Program-made: the position numbers and the translations under genes
The notes under the pieces: model-generated
Told to the model about the DNA's origin: nothing
Database searches by the model: none
What the model saw: the letters and a program-made list of their open reading frames with translations, nothing else
Origin: Bacillota bacterium
GTDB lineage: Bacteria > Bacillota > Clostridia > Christensenellales > CAG-138
Assembly (NCBI GenBank): GCA_023399275.1
Contig: JAEWQH010000107.1
Span: forward strand, 1 to 20,175
Direction of reading: 5' to 3'
Length of the DNA stretch: 20,175 nucleotides
In this document: in pieces, positions 13,758 to 20,175 of the stretch
How the letters are laid out: each line of letters opens with the position of its first letter
Numbering within the stretch: position 1 is the first letter of the stretch

Positions 13758-13861
13758 TGCGTGAGGGAGTAGTTGGCGCGGGGGTTCGCCGCGTTCCAAG
13801 TCAACATGGTAGCACGACGCGACGACGCGTCTGGCTTGGATGAAATAACGAGACTCATGTA
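13758..13861 (+). promoter_or_regulatory. yybP-ykoY-type manganese riboswitch aptamer
   Basis: The closing stem P1 pairs 13758-13765 with 13854-13861 (eight pairs, two of them G-U). Inside it are the family's conserved blocks: GGGAGTAG (13765-13772), a TTGG/CCAA-closed hairpin, AAGTCAACA (13798-13806 region), a perfect GACGCG-ACGA-CGCGTC hairpin (13816-13831) and the 3' AACGAGAC (13847-13854). This class binds Mn2+ and controls manganese exporters, including P-type ATPases. The P1 3' strand overlaps the first arm of the terminator at 13856-13892, so ligand binding should stabilise P1 and permit read-through into the ATPase gene. Identification rests on motif recognition; a covariance search was not run. 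Confidence 0.82.
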
Positions 13862-13892
13862 CGACAGCTTGTTTGCCGTACATGGGTTTTTT
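13856..13892 (+). terminator. Riboswitch expression-platform terminator
   Basis: CATGTACG (13856-13863) pairs perfectly with CGTACATG (13877-13884) around a 13-nt loop, followed by GG and six T residues (13887-13892). Bases 13856-13861 also form the 3' strand of aptamer stem P1, so terminator and folded aptamer are mutually exclusive: an ON switch with ligand. Confidence 0.88.
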
Positions 13893-13957
13893 CATTTCAC
13901 CGCAAGACCCCGCAGACGAACGCACTTCCGCAAGTAACGACGAAAGGACACACAACC

Positions 13958-16594
13958 ATGCAGCAGTATCTTCTGGACCTGGCGGCGGCGCTGAGGTCGG
14001 TTTCCTCCACCGCGGAGGGGCTCACGGCAGAGGAAGCGCAAAAGCGCCTCTGCGACAACGGCCCAAACAAGCTCGCGGAAGCGAAAAAGACCCCGCTTAT
14101 CGTTCGTTTCTTCCAGCAGATGAAGGATCCGATGATCCTCATCCTGCTCGCGGCCGCACTGATTTCAGGCGTAACCGCCGTGATCGAAGGCGAGAGCTTT
14201 GCGGACGTGATCATCATCCTTACTGTGGTTATCATCAACGCGATCCTCGGCGTGGTGCAGGAGAGCAAAGCGGAGAAAGCGATCGAAGCGCTGCAAAAAA
14301 TGTCCGCAGCCACCTGCCGCGTGCTGCGCAGCGGCCAGATTTTACGCCTTCGAACCGAGGAGCTCGTCGTAGGCGACGTCGTGCTGCTCGAGGCGGGCGA
14401 CGCGGTGCCCGCGGACGGGCGCGTTCTTGAGAGCGCAAGCCTGCAGATCGAGGAAGCCGCGCTCACCGGCGAGAGCGTCCCCGTCAGCAAGAGCATCGAC
14501 GCGCTCTCCCTTGAAGGCGCAAAAGACATCCCCCTCGGGGATCGCAAAAACATGGTCTACATGGGCAGCACCGTGGTGTACGGGCGCGGCAAGGCGGTCA
14601 TCACCGCAACGGGGATGCAGACCGAGATGGGCAAGATTGCCGACGCGCTTGCACAGGCGGAGGACGGGCAGACGCCGCTGCAGATCAAGCTTTCGCAGCT
14701 CTCCAAGATCCTCACCTGGCTCGTGCTCGGCATCTGCGCGGTCATCTTCCTCGTAAACATACTGCGCTTTCGCGGCACCGGCGAGCGATATATCCTAGAC
14801 TCGTTCCTCATCGCGGTATCGCTCGCGGTCGCGGCAATCCCGGAGGGACTCGTTGCCGTGGTTACGATCGTGCTCTCCATCGGCGTGACCAACATGAGCA
14901 AGCGAAACGCCATCATCCGCCGCCTGACCGCGGTGGAAACGCTCGGCTGCGCGCAGATCATCTGCTCGGACAAGACCGGTACGCTCACGCAAAACAAGAT
15001 GACCGTGGTTGAGGACTATGGCGACGACGTACCGCTGCTGGCCAAAGCCATGGCGCTGTGCAGCGATGCCGAGCTGGACGAAAGCGGCAGCGCCGTCGGC
15101 GAGCCGACCGAGTGCGCGCTGGTGAACTTTGCCTTTGCGAAAGATCTGCCAAAACCAGAGCTAAAGCAGGCAGAGCCACGCATCGACGAAGCACCGTTTG
15201 ACAGCATGCGCAAGATGATGTCCACCGTCCATCAAACGCGGGACGGCATCGTTCAGTATACCAAGGGCGCACCGGACGAGGTGCTCAAAAAATGCACCTC
15301 CTATCTGAAAAACGGCAAAGCACAGCCGCTGACGGATGCGGTGCGCGCAGAGATCCTCGCCGCCAACAAGGCGATGGCGGGCAAGGCTTTGCGCGTGCTC
15401 TGCGGCGCGATGCGCCGGCTCGATGCCAAGCCAGCCGACAACTCCCCCGCCGCCCTCGAGCACGACCTCACCTTCCTCGGCCTCGTCGGCATGATCGACC
15501 CGGTTCGTCCGGAGGTCGTCGGCGCCATCGAGCAGTGCCGCTCCGCCGGCATCCGCCCGATCATGATCACGGGTGATCACCGCGACACCGCGGTCGCCAT
15601 CGCGCTCACGCTCGGCATCATCTCGGATCCAGACGAGGCGATCACCGGCGCACAGCTCGACGAGATCGATGACGAAACGTTTGAAAAGACCGTCGGCAAC
15701 TACAGCGTCTATGCGCGCGTACAGCCGGAGCACAAGGTGCGCATCGTCAATGCCTGGCGCAAAAACGGCTTCATCACCGCCATGACGGGGGACGGCGTGA
15801 ACGACGCGCCGAGCATCAAGAGCGCAGATATCGGCATCGGCATGGGCATCACCGGAACGGATGTAACGAAGAACGTAGCCGACATGGTGCTGGCGGACGA
15901 CAACTTTGCCACCATCGTGGGCGCCGTTCAAGAGGGGCGGCGCATCTACGACAACATCCGCAAATCGATCCAGTTTCTGCTCTCCTCCAACATGAGCGAA
16001 GTGCTGAGCATCTTCTTTGCCACGATGCTTGGATTCGTGATCCTAAAGCCGGTGCACCTGCTCTGGATCAACCTGATTACCGATTCCCTGCCCGCGCTCG
16101 CGCTTGGCACCGAGGCCTGCGAGCAAAACCTCATGCAGCGCGCTCCGCGCGACCCAAAGGACGGCATCTTCGCCGGCGGCGTGGGCTTCGATGTCGCTTA
16201 CCAGGGCTTTTTTGTAACGCTGCTCACGCTGGCCGCGTTCTTCATTGGCGAGCGGATTCAAAACGGCGCCTGGGCGATCGCCAACAGTACTGACGGGACG
16301 ACCATGGCGTTTTTGACGTTGAGCATGGCGGAGATCTTCCATAGCTTCAACATGCGTTCCCAGCGGCAGAGCGTGTTTGCAATGCATTGTCAAAACAAAT
16401 ATCTCTGGGGCGCTGCCTCGCTCTCGCTCGTGCTCACACTCGTTGTGCTGTATGTGCCGTTTTTGCAGGAGGCTTTCGACTTCGAGCACATCAGCATCCT
16501 TGAGTACGGCATCGCGCTGGCGCTGGCGTTTCTCATCATACCGATGGTGGAGCTGGTCAAGGCGATGCAGCGGGCTGCCGCAAAGCGCAGGTAA
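13958..16594 (+). CDS. P2A-type cation-transporting ATPase, probable Mn2+ (or Ca2+/Mn2+) exporter
   Basis: An 878-residue SERCA/PMR1-like P-type ATPase that exports divalent cations across the cell membrane. Domains in order: N-terminal cation-ATPase segment, actuator TGES (170-173), M4 PEGL (295-298), phosphorylated Asp338 in DKTGTLT, nucleotide-binding YTKGAPDEVL, hinge TGDGVNDAP, then C-terminal helices. Residues matching both SERCA ion sites are present: Glu296 in M4, Asn678 and Glu681 in M5 (SSNMSEV), and Asn705, Thr708 and Asp709 in M6 (NLITD). From the protein alone it would be called a calcium pump. The manganese riboswitch upstream favours Mn2+ efflux, as for similar ATPases in lactococci and streptococci. 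The ATG at 13958 has AAAGGA nine bases before it. Length is typical. Confidence 0.92.
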   Translation: MQQYLLDLAAALRSVSSTAEGLTAEEAQKRLCDNGPNKLAEAKKTPLIVRFFQQMKDPMILILLAAALISGVTAVIEGESFADVIIILTVVIINAILGVVQESKAEKAIEALQKMSAATCRVLRSGQILRLRTEELVVGDVVLLEAGDAVPADGRVLESASLQIEEAALTGESVPVSKSIDALSLEGAKDIPLGDRKNMVYMGSTVVYGRGKAVITATGMQTEMGKIADALAQAEDGQTPLQIKLSQLSKILTWLVLGICAVIFLVNILRFRGTGERYILDSFLIAVSLAVAAIPEGLVAVVTIVLSIGVTNMSKRNAIIRRLTAVETLGCAQIICSDKTGTLTQNKMTVVEDYGDDVPLLAKAMALCSDAELDESGSAVGEPTECALVNFAFAKDLPKPELKQAEPRIDEAPFDSMRKMMSTVHQTRDGIVQYTKGAPDEVLKKCTSYLKNGKAQPLTDAVRAEILAANKAMAGKALRVLCGAMRRLDAKPADNSPAALEHDLTFLGLVGMIDPVRPEVVGAIEQCRSAGIRPIMITGDHRDTAVAIALTLGIISDPDEAITGAQLDEIDDETFEKTVGNYSVYARVQPEHKVRIVNAWRKNGFITAMTGDGVNDAPSIKSADIGIGMGITGTDVTKNVADMVLADDNFATIVGAVQEGRRIYDNIRKSIQFLLSSNMSEVLSIFFATMLGFVILKPVHLLWINLITDSLPALALGTEACEQNLMQRAPRDPKDGIFAGGVGFDVAYQGFFVTLLTLAAFFIGERIQNGAWAIANSTDGTTMAFLTLSMAEIFHSFNMRSQRQSVFAMHCQNKYLWGAASLSLVLTLVVLYVPFLQEAFDFEHISILEYGIALALAFLIIPMVELVKAMQRAAAKRR

Positions 16595-16603
16595 CGTCAA
16601 AAG

Positions 16604-16864
16604 AGATACTGCAAAGTGCGCACCGAAATCGGTGCGCACTTTGCGTGTCAAAAAAGCCCTGGGATTGTTAAGGGTCGTAACCCTTAACTCATAAAATCCG
16701 GCTGTGCCGGCTCAACGGATCGCCCCGTAAGGGGCGAATTCTCTGCGCATTTTGCCGCCCGATGCCCAAAGGGCAGCAGGCAAAGTGCGATGCCCCCGTC
16801 AAAAAACTCGTTTTTTGACGGGCTGAAAGAGCGCACCGAAATCGGTGCGCTCTTTGCAGTATCT
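16604..16864. repeat. Hairpin-rich noncoding cassette bounded by inverted repeats
   Basis: The 300-bp gap between the convergent ATPase and fba genes holds a 261-bp element with 13-bp perfect terminal inverted repeats: AGATACTGCAAAG at 16604-16616 and its complement at 16852-16864. Each end continues into a strong hairpin with the same 20-base core, GCGCACCGAAATCGGTGCGC (15-bp stem at 16611-16644; 13-bp stem at 16826-16855). Between them are GTTAAGGGT/ACCCTTAAC (16667-16688), CCGGC/GCCGG (16698-16710), CGCCCC-GTAA-GGGGCG (16721-16736), a nested hairpin around GCCCAAAGGGC (about 16747-16789), and a 12-bp stem with A6 and T6 tracts (16795-16822). No ORF is credible. It could be a MITE- or BIME-like repeat, a compound terminator, or both. 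Confidence 0.7.
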
Positions 16865-16894
16865 ACGCCGAAAAACGGCGCTGTATCTTTTTTA

Positions 16895-17830
16895 TTACGC
16901 TTTTCCGTCGCAGCCGAGCACGGCCGTGATCTTATGCGAGACCATGTTCTTGATCGCCTCGCGCGCGGGCTTGAGGTATTGGCGCGGGTCGAAGTGCGAG
17001 GGGTTATCGTGGAAGTATTTGCGAATCGTACCGGTCATGGCAAGGCGAAGGTCGCTGTCGATGTTGATCTTGCAGACCGCCATGCGCGCCGCCTCGCGGA
17101 GCATATCCTCCGGAACGCCGATGGCATCCGGCATGTTGCCGCCGTTTTCGTTGATCATCTTCACAAACTCGGGGATGACGCTGCTCGCGCCGTGCAGCAC
17201 GATCGGGAACCCGGGCAGGCGCTTCTCAACCTCCTTGAGGATGTCAAAGCGGAGCTGCGGCTTGGTGCCGGGCTTGAACTTGTAGGCGCCGTGGCTTGTG
17301 CCGATGGCGATCGCCAGCGAGTCCACGCCGGTGCGCGAGACAAAGTCCTCCACCTGGTCGGGGTCGGTGTAGCTGCCGTCGCCGATGGCGACCTTCACAT
17401 CGTCCTCAACGCCTTCAAGACGGCCGAGCTCGCCCTCGACGACCACGCCGTGGTCATGTGCATACTCGACGACCTTACGCGTGAGGGCAACGTTGTCCTC
17501 ATAGCCGTGGTGCGATCCGTCGATCATGACGGAGGAGAACCCGCCGTCGATGCAGCTCTTGCACAGCTCAAACGTATCGCCGTGGTCAAGGTGAACGCAG
17601 ATGGGCAGGTCCGTCTCGATGCAGGCGGCCTCGATAAGCTTCATGAGGTAGGTGTGGTTGGCGTATTTGCGCGCGCCGGAGCTGACCTGCAGGATCAGCG
17701 GAGCTTTGAGTTCCTTGGCGGCTTCGGTGATGCCCTGGATGATCTCCATGTTGTTGACGTTGAACGCGCCGATGGCGTAGCCGCCGGCATACGCATCCGC
17801 AAACATCTTCGTGCTGGTTACGATAGGCAT
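16895..17830 (-). CDS. fba: Class II fructose-1,6-bisphosphate aldolase
   Basis: A 311-residue zinc aldolase of glycolysis and gluconeogenesis, cleaving fructose-1,6-bisphosphate to dihydroxyacetone phosphate and glyceraldehyde-3-phosphate. Class II features are clear: catalytic Asp82 and zinc ligand His83 in VHLDHGDTFE, Glu132 and Glu134 in VVEGELGRLEG, zinc ligand His180 in IGTSHGAYKF and His213 in VLHGASSV. The CKINIDSDLRLAMTG segment is the usual phosphate- and sodium-binding C-terminal part. Tagatose-bisphosphate or sulfofructose-type aldolases are alternatives, but the DGSHHGYEDN and SSGARKYAN patterns favour Fba. AAAGGAG precedes the ATG at 17830, with a promoter at 17890-17917. It reads convergently toward the ATPase gene, with the hairpin cassette between them. 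Product and next-step enzyme (gapA, 19269 on) are neighbours but not in one operon. Confidence 0.95.
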   Translation of the reverse strand: MPIVTSTKMFADAYAGGYAIGAFNVNNMEIIQGITEAAKELKAPLILQVSSGARKYANHTYLMKLIEAACIETDLPICVHLDHGDTFELCKSCIDGGFSSVMIDGSHHGYEDNVALTRKVVEYAHDHGVVVEGELGRLEGVEDDVKVAIGDGSYTDPDQVEDFVSRTGVDSLAIAIGTSHGAYKFKPGTKPQLRFDILKEVEKRLPGFPIVLHGASSVIPEFVKMINENGGNMPDAIGVPEDMLREAARMAVCKINIDSDLRLAMTGTIRKYFHDNPSHFDPRQYLKPAREAIKNMVSHKITAVLGCDGKA

Positions 17831-17889
17831 ATGATCTGTCTCCTTTTCTCTTGATCGATTGGATCAATCGTACGTTTCTTTCGATACGT

Positions 17890-17917
17890 ATTCTATCACA
17901 AGACGCTCAAATTGCAA
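17890..17917 (-). promoter_or_regulatory. Promoter of fba
   Basis: Minus strand: TTGCAA (-35, 17912-17917), 16-bp spacer, TAGAAT (-10, 17890-17895) with extended -10 TGA, about 60 bases upstream of the ATG. Confidence 0.7.
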
Positions 17918-18013
17918 CGGGGAAAATGCCCGCTGCTTCAGCGATCCCCTTTATTTTTCACATTTACGCCGTCTTTTTAGCCCACACGACGAAAATGAAT
18001 CCCTGCCGCTCGA

Positions 18014-18042
18014 TTGTCTTTCCCGGCGCTTTGCGCTATACT
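18014..18042 (+). promoter_or_regulatory. Promoter of the GT2 glycosyltransferase gene
   Basis: TTGTCT (-35, 18014-18019), 17-bp spacer, TATACT (-10, 18037-18042), about 63 bases upstream of the ATG at 18106. Together with the fba promoter it fills the 275-bp divergent region; I see no operator or riboswitch there. Confidence 0.7.
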
Positions 18043-18105
18043 ACAGCTTGAGAGGGAACCGGATTTTCGCCGTCCTGTCCGGGCGGTGTCTGGAGGAATG
18101 ATTCG

Positions 18106-19044
18106 ATGGATTTTGCCGACAAGCGCCTGCTTTCGCTGGTGATACCCGTGTTCAACGAGCAGGAGGTGCTCCGGGACTCGTTTCTGCGCATGGATGCGGC
18201 GATGAAGAGCACCGGCTACGATTACGAGATCATCTACGTCAATGACGGCAGCCGCGACAGAACGCTCGAACAACTGCGTGCGATCGCCGCCGAACACCCC
18301 TATGTAAAGGTACTCTCGTTCTCGCGAAACTTCGGCCATCAGCTCGCGGTCACCTGCGGCATGGACACGGCCAAGGGTAGCGCGCTCATCATCATCGACG
18401 TCGATCTGCAGGATCCGCCCGAGTTGATCCCGCAGATGGTGCGCATGTGGGAAGACGGCGCGGACATCGTCTACGGCAAACGCATCCGCCGCAAAGGGGA
18501 AACGCTCTTTAAAAAACTGACCGCCAGCATGTACTACCGCCTGCTCTCCTGGATGAGCGCCTACCCGATCCCGCTTGATACGGGCGACTTCCGCCTCATT
18601 GGCAGAAACGTTGCGGATGTTTTTTTGCGCATGCGCGAGCACAACCGCTTTCTGCGCGGCATGTCCGCCTGGATGGGGTACAACGCCGTTCCGATCGAGT
18701 ACGAACGGCAGGAGCGCTTCGCCGGCAAAACGAAATACTCACTCAAAAAGATGCTGCGCCTTGCCAGCGACGGCATCACCGGCTTTTCCGATAAACCGCT
18801 GACGCTGCCGATGTCCGCAGGTCTCGCGCTGATGCTGCTTTGCGGCCTCGGGCTGATCGCGCTGATCGTGCTCGCGCTTACCTCCGGTGCTGCGCCCTGG
18901 CTCTGGGCCGTCTGCGGCGTGCTGTTTGTGCAGGGCGCTACGCTGTTCTTTATGGGCCTGCAGGGCATGTATCTGGGGCGGATGTATGACGAACTGAAAG
19001 GACGCCCGCTCTATATCGTATCCGAGACGCACAATCTCGATTGA
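18106..19044 (+). CDS. Family 2 glycosyltransferase, polyprenyl-phosphate sugar transferase-like
   Basis: A 312-residue GT2 enzyme of the DPM1/GtrB type, which moves a sugar from a nucleotide donor to undecaprenyl phosphate at the cytoplasmic membrane face. The GT-A domain covers about residues 8-225: the start LSLVIPVFNEQE, EIIYVNDGSRDRT, SFSRNFGHQLAV, the metal-binding DVDLQDPPE (98-106), and LDTGDFRLIGR. Two C-terminal hydrophobic helices (about 235-258 and 264-288) anchor it, followed by the Y-x-G-R-x-Y-D-E-x-K-x-R-P-x-Y-I-V signature of this subgroup. GGAGG lies nine bases before the ATG at 18106; a nearer ATG at 18098 is out of frame. No flippase or acceptor gene is adjacent, so the pathway (teichoic-acid or lipid glycosylation) is unknown. 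A T-less 7-bp hairpin follows it. Confidence 0.9.
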   Translation: MDFADKRLLSLVIPVFNEQEVLRDSFLRMDAAMKSTGYDYEIIYVNDGSRDRTLEQLRAIAAEHPYVKVLSFSRNFGHQLAVTCGMDTAKGSALIIIDVDLQDPPELIPQMVRMWEDGADIVYGKRIRRKGETLFKKLTASMYYRLLSWMSAYPIPLDTGDFRLIGRNVADVFLRMREHNRFLRGMSAWMGYNAVPIEYERQERFAGKTKYSLKKMLRLASDGITGFSDKPLTLPMSAGLALMLLCGLGLIALIVLALTSGAAPWLWAVCGVLFVQGATLFFMGLQGMYLGRMYDELKGRPLYIVSETHNLD

Positions 19045-19114
19045 TCCGCCCGCGAAATCGATCCCGCATGATCGATACCGTCCGTTTTATGAGGTGGACT
19101 GAGAAAGTTTTTTC

Positions 19115-19143
19115 TTGCGGTCGCCGTGCAGATATCGTATAAT
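19115..19143 (+). promoter_or_regulatory. Promoter of gapA
   Basis: TTGCGG (-35, 19115-19120), 17-bp spacer, perfect TATAAT (-10, 19138-19143). Transcription near 19150 gives a leader of about 119 nt. Confidence 0.8.
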
Positions 19144-19169
19144 ATTTTGGGTTTGTAAGTGGATGCACT

Positions 19170-19195
19170 CAGGCTTTCCAGCCTGCCGTTCCGGC
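19170..19195 (+). promoter_or_regulatory. Tandem hairpins in the gapA leader
   Basis: CAGGCT-TTCC-AGCCTG (19170-19185) is followed directly by GCCG-TTC-CGGC (19185-19195), close to the expected mRNA 5' end. Neither has a T tract, so they are not terminators; 5' hairpins of this kind can stabilise abundant mRNAs. No known riboswitch class is recognised in the rest of the leader. Confidence 0.35.
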
Positions 19196-19268
19196 AAGGG
19201 AGCACTGATTCCGCCGAAGAACGCCGAACCCGTGTCACACTGTATATTTAAAAAAGGAGAACATAGAT

Positions 19269-20175
19269 ATGTCAATCAAAGTAGGCATCAATGGCTTTGG
19301 CCGTATCGGCCGCCTGGTATTCCGCGCAGCCGCAGCCAACCCCGAAATCGAAGTCGTCGGCGTGAACGATCCGTTCATCGACCTCGACTACATGGTTTAC
19401 ATGCTCCGTTACGACACCGTTCACGGCCAGTTTAAGGGAGACATCTCCACCAAGGACGGCAAGCTCATCGTCAACGGCGAAGAGACCGCCGTGTACGCGT
19501 TCATGAACGCCAGCGACATCCCCTGGAAAGATTGCGGCGCCGAGTACATCGTCGAGGCCACCGGCATCAACACCACGGTCGAAAAGTCCAGCGCGCACTT
19601 GGTGGGCGGCGCCAAGAAGGTCGTCATCTCCGCCCCGTCGTCCGACGCGCCGATGTTCGTCATGGGCGTCAACCAGGATAAGTACTCCAAGGATATGAAG
19701 GTCGTCTCCAACGCGTCCTGCACCACCAACTGCCTCGCGCCTCTGGCGAAGGTCATCCATGACAACTTCGGCATCATCGAAGGCCTCATGACGACCGTCC
19801 ACTCCATCACCGCGACGCAGAAGACCGTAGACGGCCCGTCCAAGAAGGACTGGCGCGGCGGCCGTGCGGCGGCGCACAACATCATCCCGAGCTCTACCGG
19901 CGCTGCAAAGGCCGTCGGTAAGGTCATCCCGTCCCTGAACGGCAAGCTCACCGGCATGAGCCTGCGCGTGCCCACGCCGGACGTTTCCGTTGTGGACCTG
20001 ACCTGCCGCCTGGAAAAAGGCGCATCTTATGACGAGATCAAAGCCTGCGTGAAGAAGGCTTCCGAATCGCCTGAGCTGAAGGGTATCCTTGGCTACACAG
20101 AGGATAAGGTCGTTTCTTCCGACTTCCTGGGCGATCCGCACACCTCCATCTTCGACAAGAAGGCTGGTATTGCGC
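19269..20175 (+). CDS. gapA: Glyceraldehyde-3-phosphate dehydrogenase, type I (3' end beyond the window)
   Basis: The frame is open from the ATG at 19269 to the window edge, 302 codons of an expected 330-340. It is the NAD-dependent glycolytic enzyme that oxidises glyceraldehyde-3-phosphate to 1,3-bisphosphoglycerate. Seen: the Rossmann start VGINGFGRIGR (residues 5-15), NDP at 33-35 (Asp34 indicates NAD rather than NADP), catalytic Cys151 in SNASCTTNC, His178 in TTVHSITATQ, and phosphate-site segments RGGRAAAHNIIPSSTGAAKAV (shared with all type I enzymes) and SLRVPTPDVSVVDL. AAGGAG lies about 10 bases before the ATG. It has its own promoter at 19115-19143 and is not coupled to the glycosyltransferase upstream. 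The visible part is intact. Confidence 0.97.
   Translation, partial: MSIKVGINGFGRIGRLVFRAAAANPEIEVVGVNDPFIDLDYMVYMLRYDTVHGQFKGDISTKDGKLIVNGEETAVYAFMNASDIPWKDCGAEYIVEATGINTTVEKSSAHLVGGAKKVVISAPSSDAPMFVMGVNQDKYSKDMKVVSNASCTTNCLAPLAKVIHDNFGIIEGLMTTVHSITATQKTVDGPSKKDWRGGRAAAHNIIPSSTGAAKAVGKVIPSLNGKLTGMSLRVPTPDVSVVDLTCRLEKGASYDEIKACVKKASESPELKGILGYTEDKVVSSDFLGDPHTSIFDKKAGIA

Noticed and set aside
13758..13892. T-box leader as an alternative for the ATPase leader
   Set aside because: A GGTAGCACGACG stretch is faintly T-box-like, but there is no T-box consensus, specifier loop or aminoacyl-tRNA synthetase/amino-acid gene downstream. The GGGAGTAG and AAGTCAACA blocks fit yybP-ykoY.
15161..15931. Minus-strand ORF (256 codons) inside the P-type ATPase gene
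   Set aside because: Lies wholly within a gene with all P-type motifs intact on the other strand.
16604..16864. CRISPR array
   Set aside because: The repeats here are inverted and hairpin-forming, not regularly spaced direct repeats with unique spacers; no cas genes nearby.
16790..17854. Plus-strand ORF (354 codons) opposite fba
   Set aside because: It covers the aldolase gene in antisense and starts inside the hairpin cassette; no ribosome binding site or family resemblance.
19044..19080. Terminator after the GT2 glycosyltransferase gene
   Set aside because: An ATCGATC/GATCGAT hairpin is present but lacks a following T tract, so it was not called as a terminator.
19272..20141. Minus-strand ORF (289 codons) opposite gapA
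   Set aside because: Mirror frame of a strongly conserved GAPDH sequence; composition is typical of antisense shadows.

Overview
The window looks like chromosomal DNA from a high-GC (about 60% by eye) Gram-positive anaerobe, probably an uncultured Clostridia lineage (inference). The support is a group-II ECF vitamin-transporter module (ecfA1-ecfA2-ecfT) joined to truA, a QueT-type ECF S component, a LytTR/DUF3021 pair, class II fructose-bisphosphate aldolase, a yybP-ykoY-type manganese riboswitch, and strong AGGAGG-like ribosome binding sites with sigma-A-type promoters. It is mostly housekeeping DNA. An IS5-family transposase enters at the left edge and gapA is cut by the right edge.

Layout, left to right. 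1-67 (-): first codons of an IS5-like transposase. 226-447 (-): small membrane protein with its own promoter and terminator. 556-1459 (-): LytTR regulator plus DUF3021 membrane protein, with a cluster of possible operator half-sites upstream. 1664-3696 (-): three-gene operon of sugar-phosphate isomerase-like protein, GNAT acetyltransferase and Asp/Glu racemase. 3867-3942 (-): tRNA-Arg(ACG) with its own promoter and terminator. 4063-5973 (-): 8-oxoguanine-deaminase-like amidohydrolase followed by queT. 6174-9932 (+): tightly overlapping operon ecfA1-ecfA2-ecfT-truA-tadA. 10019-10951 (+): PAP2 phosphatase-like membrane protein. 11009-13589 (-): YfcC-family transporter followed by a tail-anchored protein-kinase-like protein. 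13710-16594 (+): sigma-A promoter, Mn2+ riboswitch with intrinsic terminator, and a SERCA-like P-type ATPase. 16604-16864: hairpin-rich noncoding cassette bounded by inverted repeats. 16895-17830 (-): fba. 18106-19044 (+): polyprenyl-phosphate glycosyltransferase-like GT2. 19269-end (+): gapA, incomplete.

How parts fit together. EcfA1/A2/T form the shared energising module that powers S components, of which QueT, on the divergent operon, is one candidate. TadA deaminates A34 of tRNA-Arg(ACG), whose gene is also in the window; TruA and QueT also serve tRNA modification. The riboswitch and P-type ATPase make a self-contained manganese (or Mn/Ca) efflux unit. fba and gapA are glycolytic neighbours separated by a glycosyltransferase.

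No CRISPR array, prophage, toxin-antitoxin pair or obvious defence island is visible. The least ordinary items are: the kinase-like protein with a substituted catalytic loop; the 261-bp inverted-repeat cassette; the LytTR/DUF3021 unit with its half-site array; the amidohydrolase-queT pairing; the Gln-for-His change in the EcfA1 switch; and the Thr/Cys active site of the racemase.
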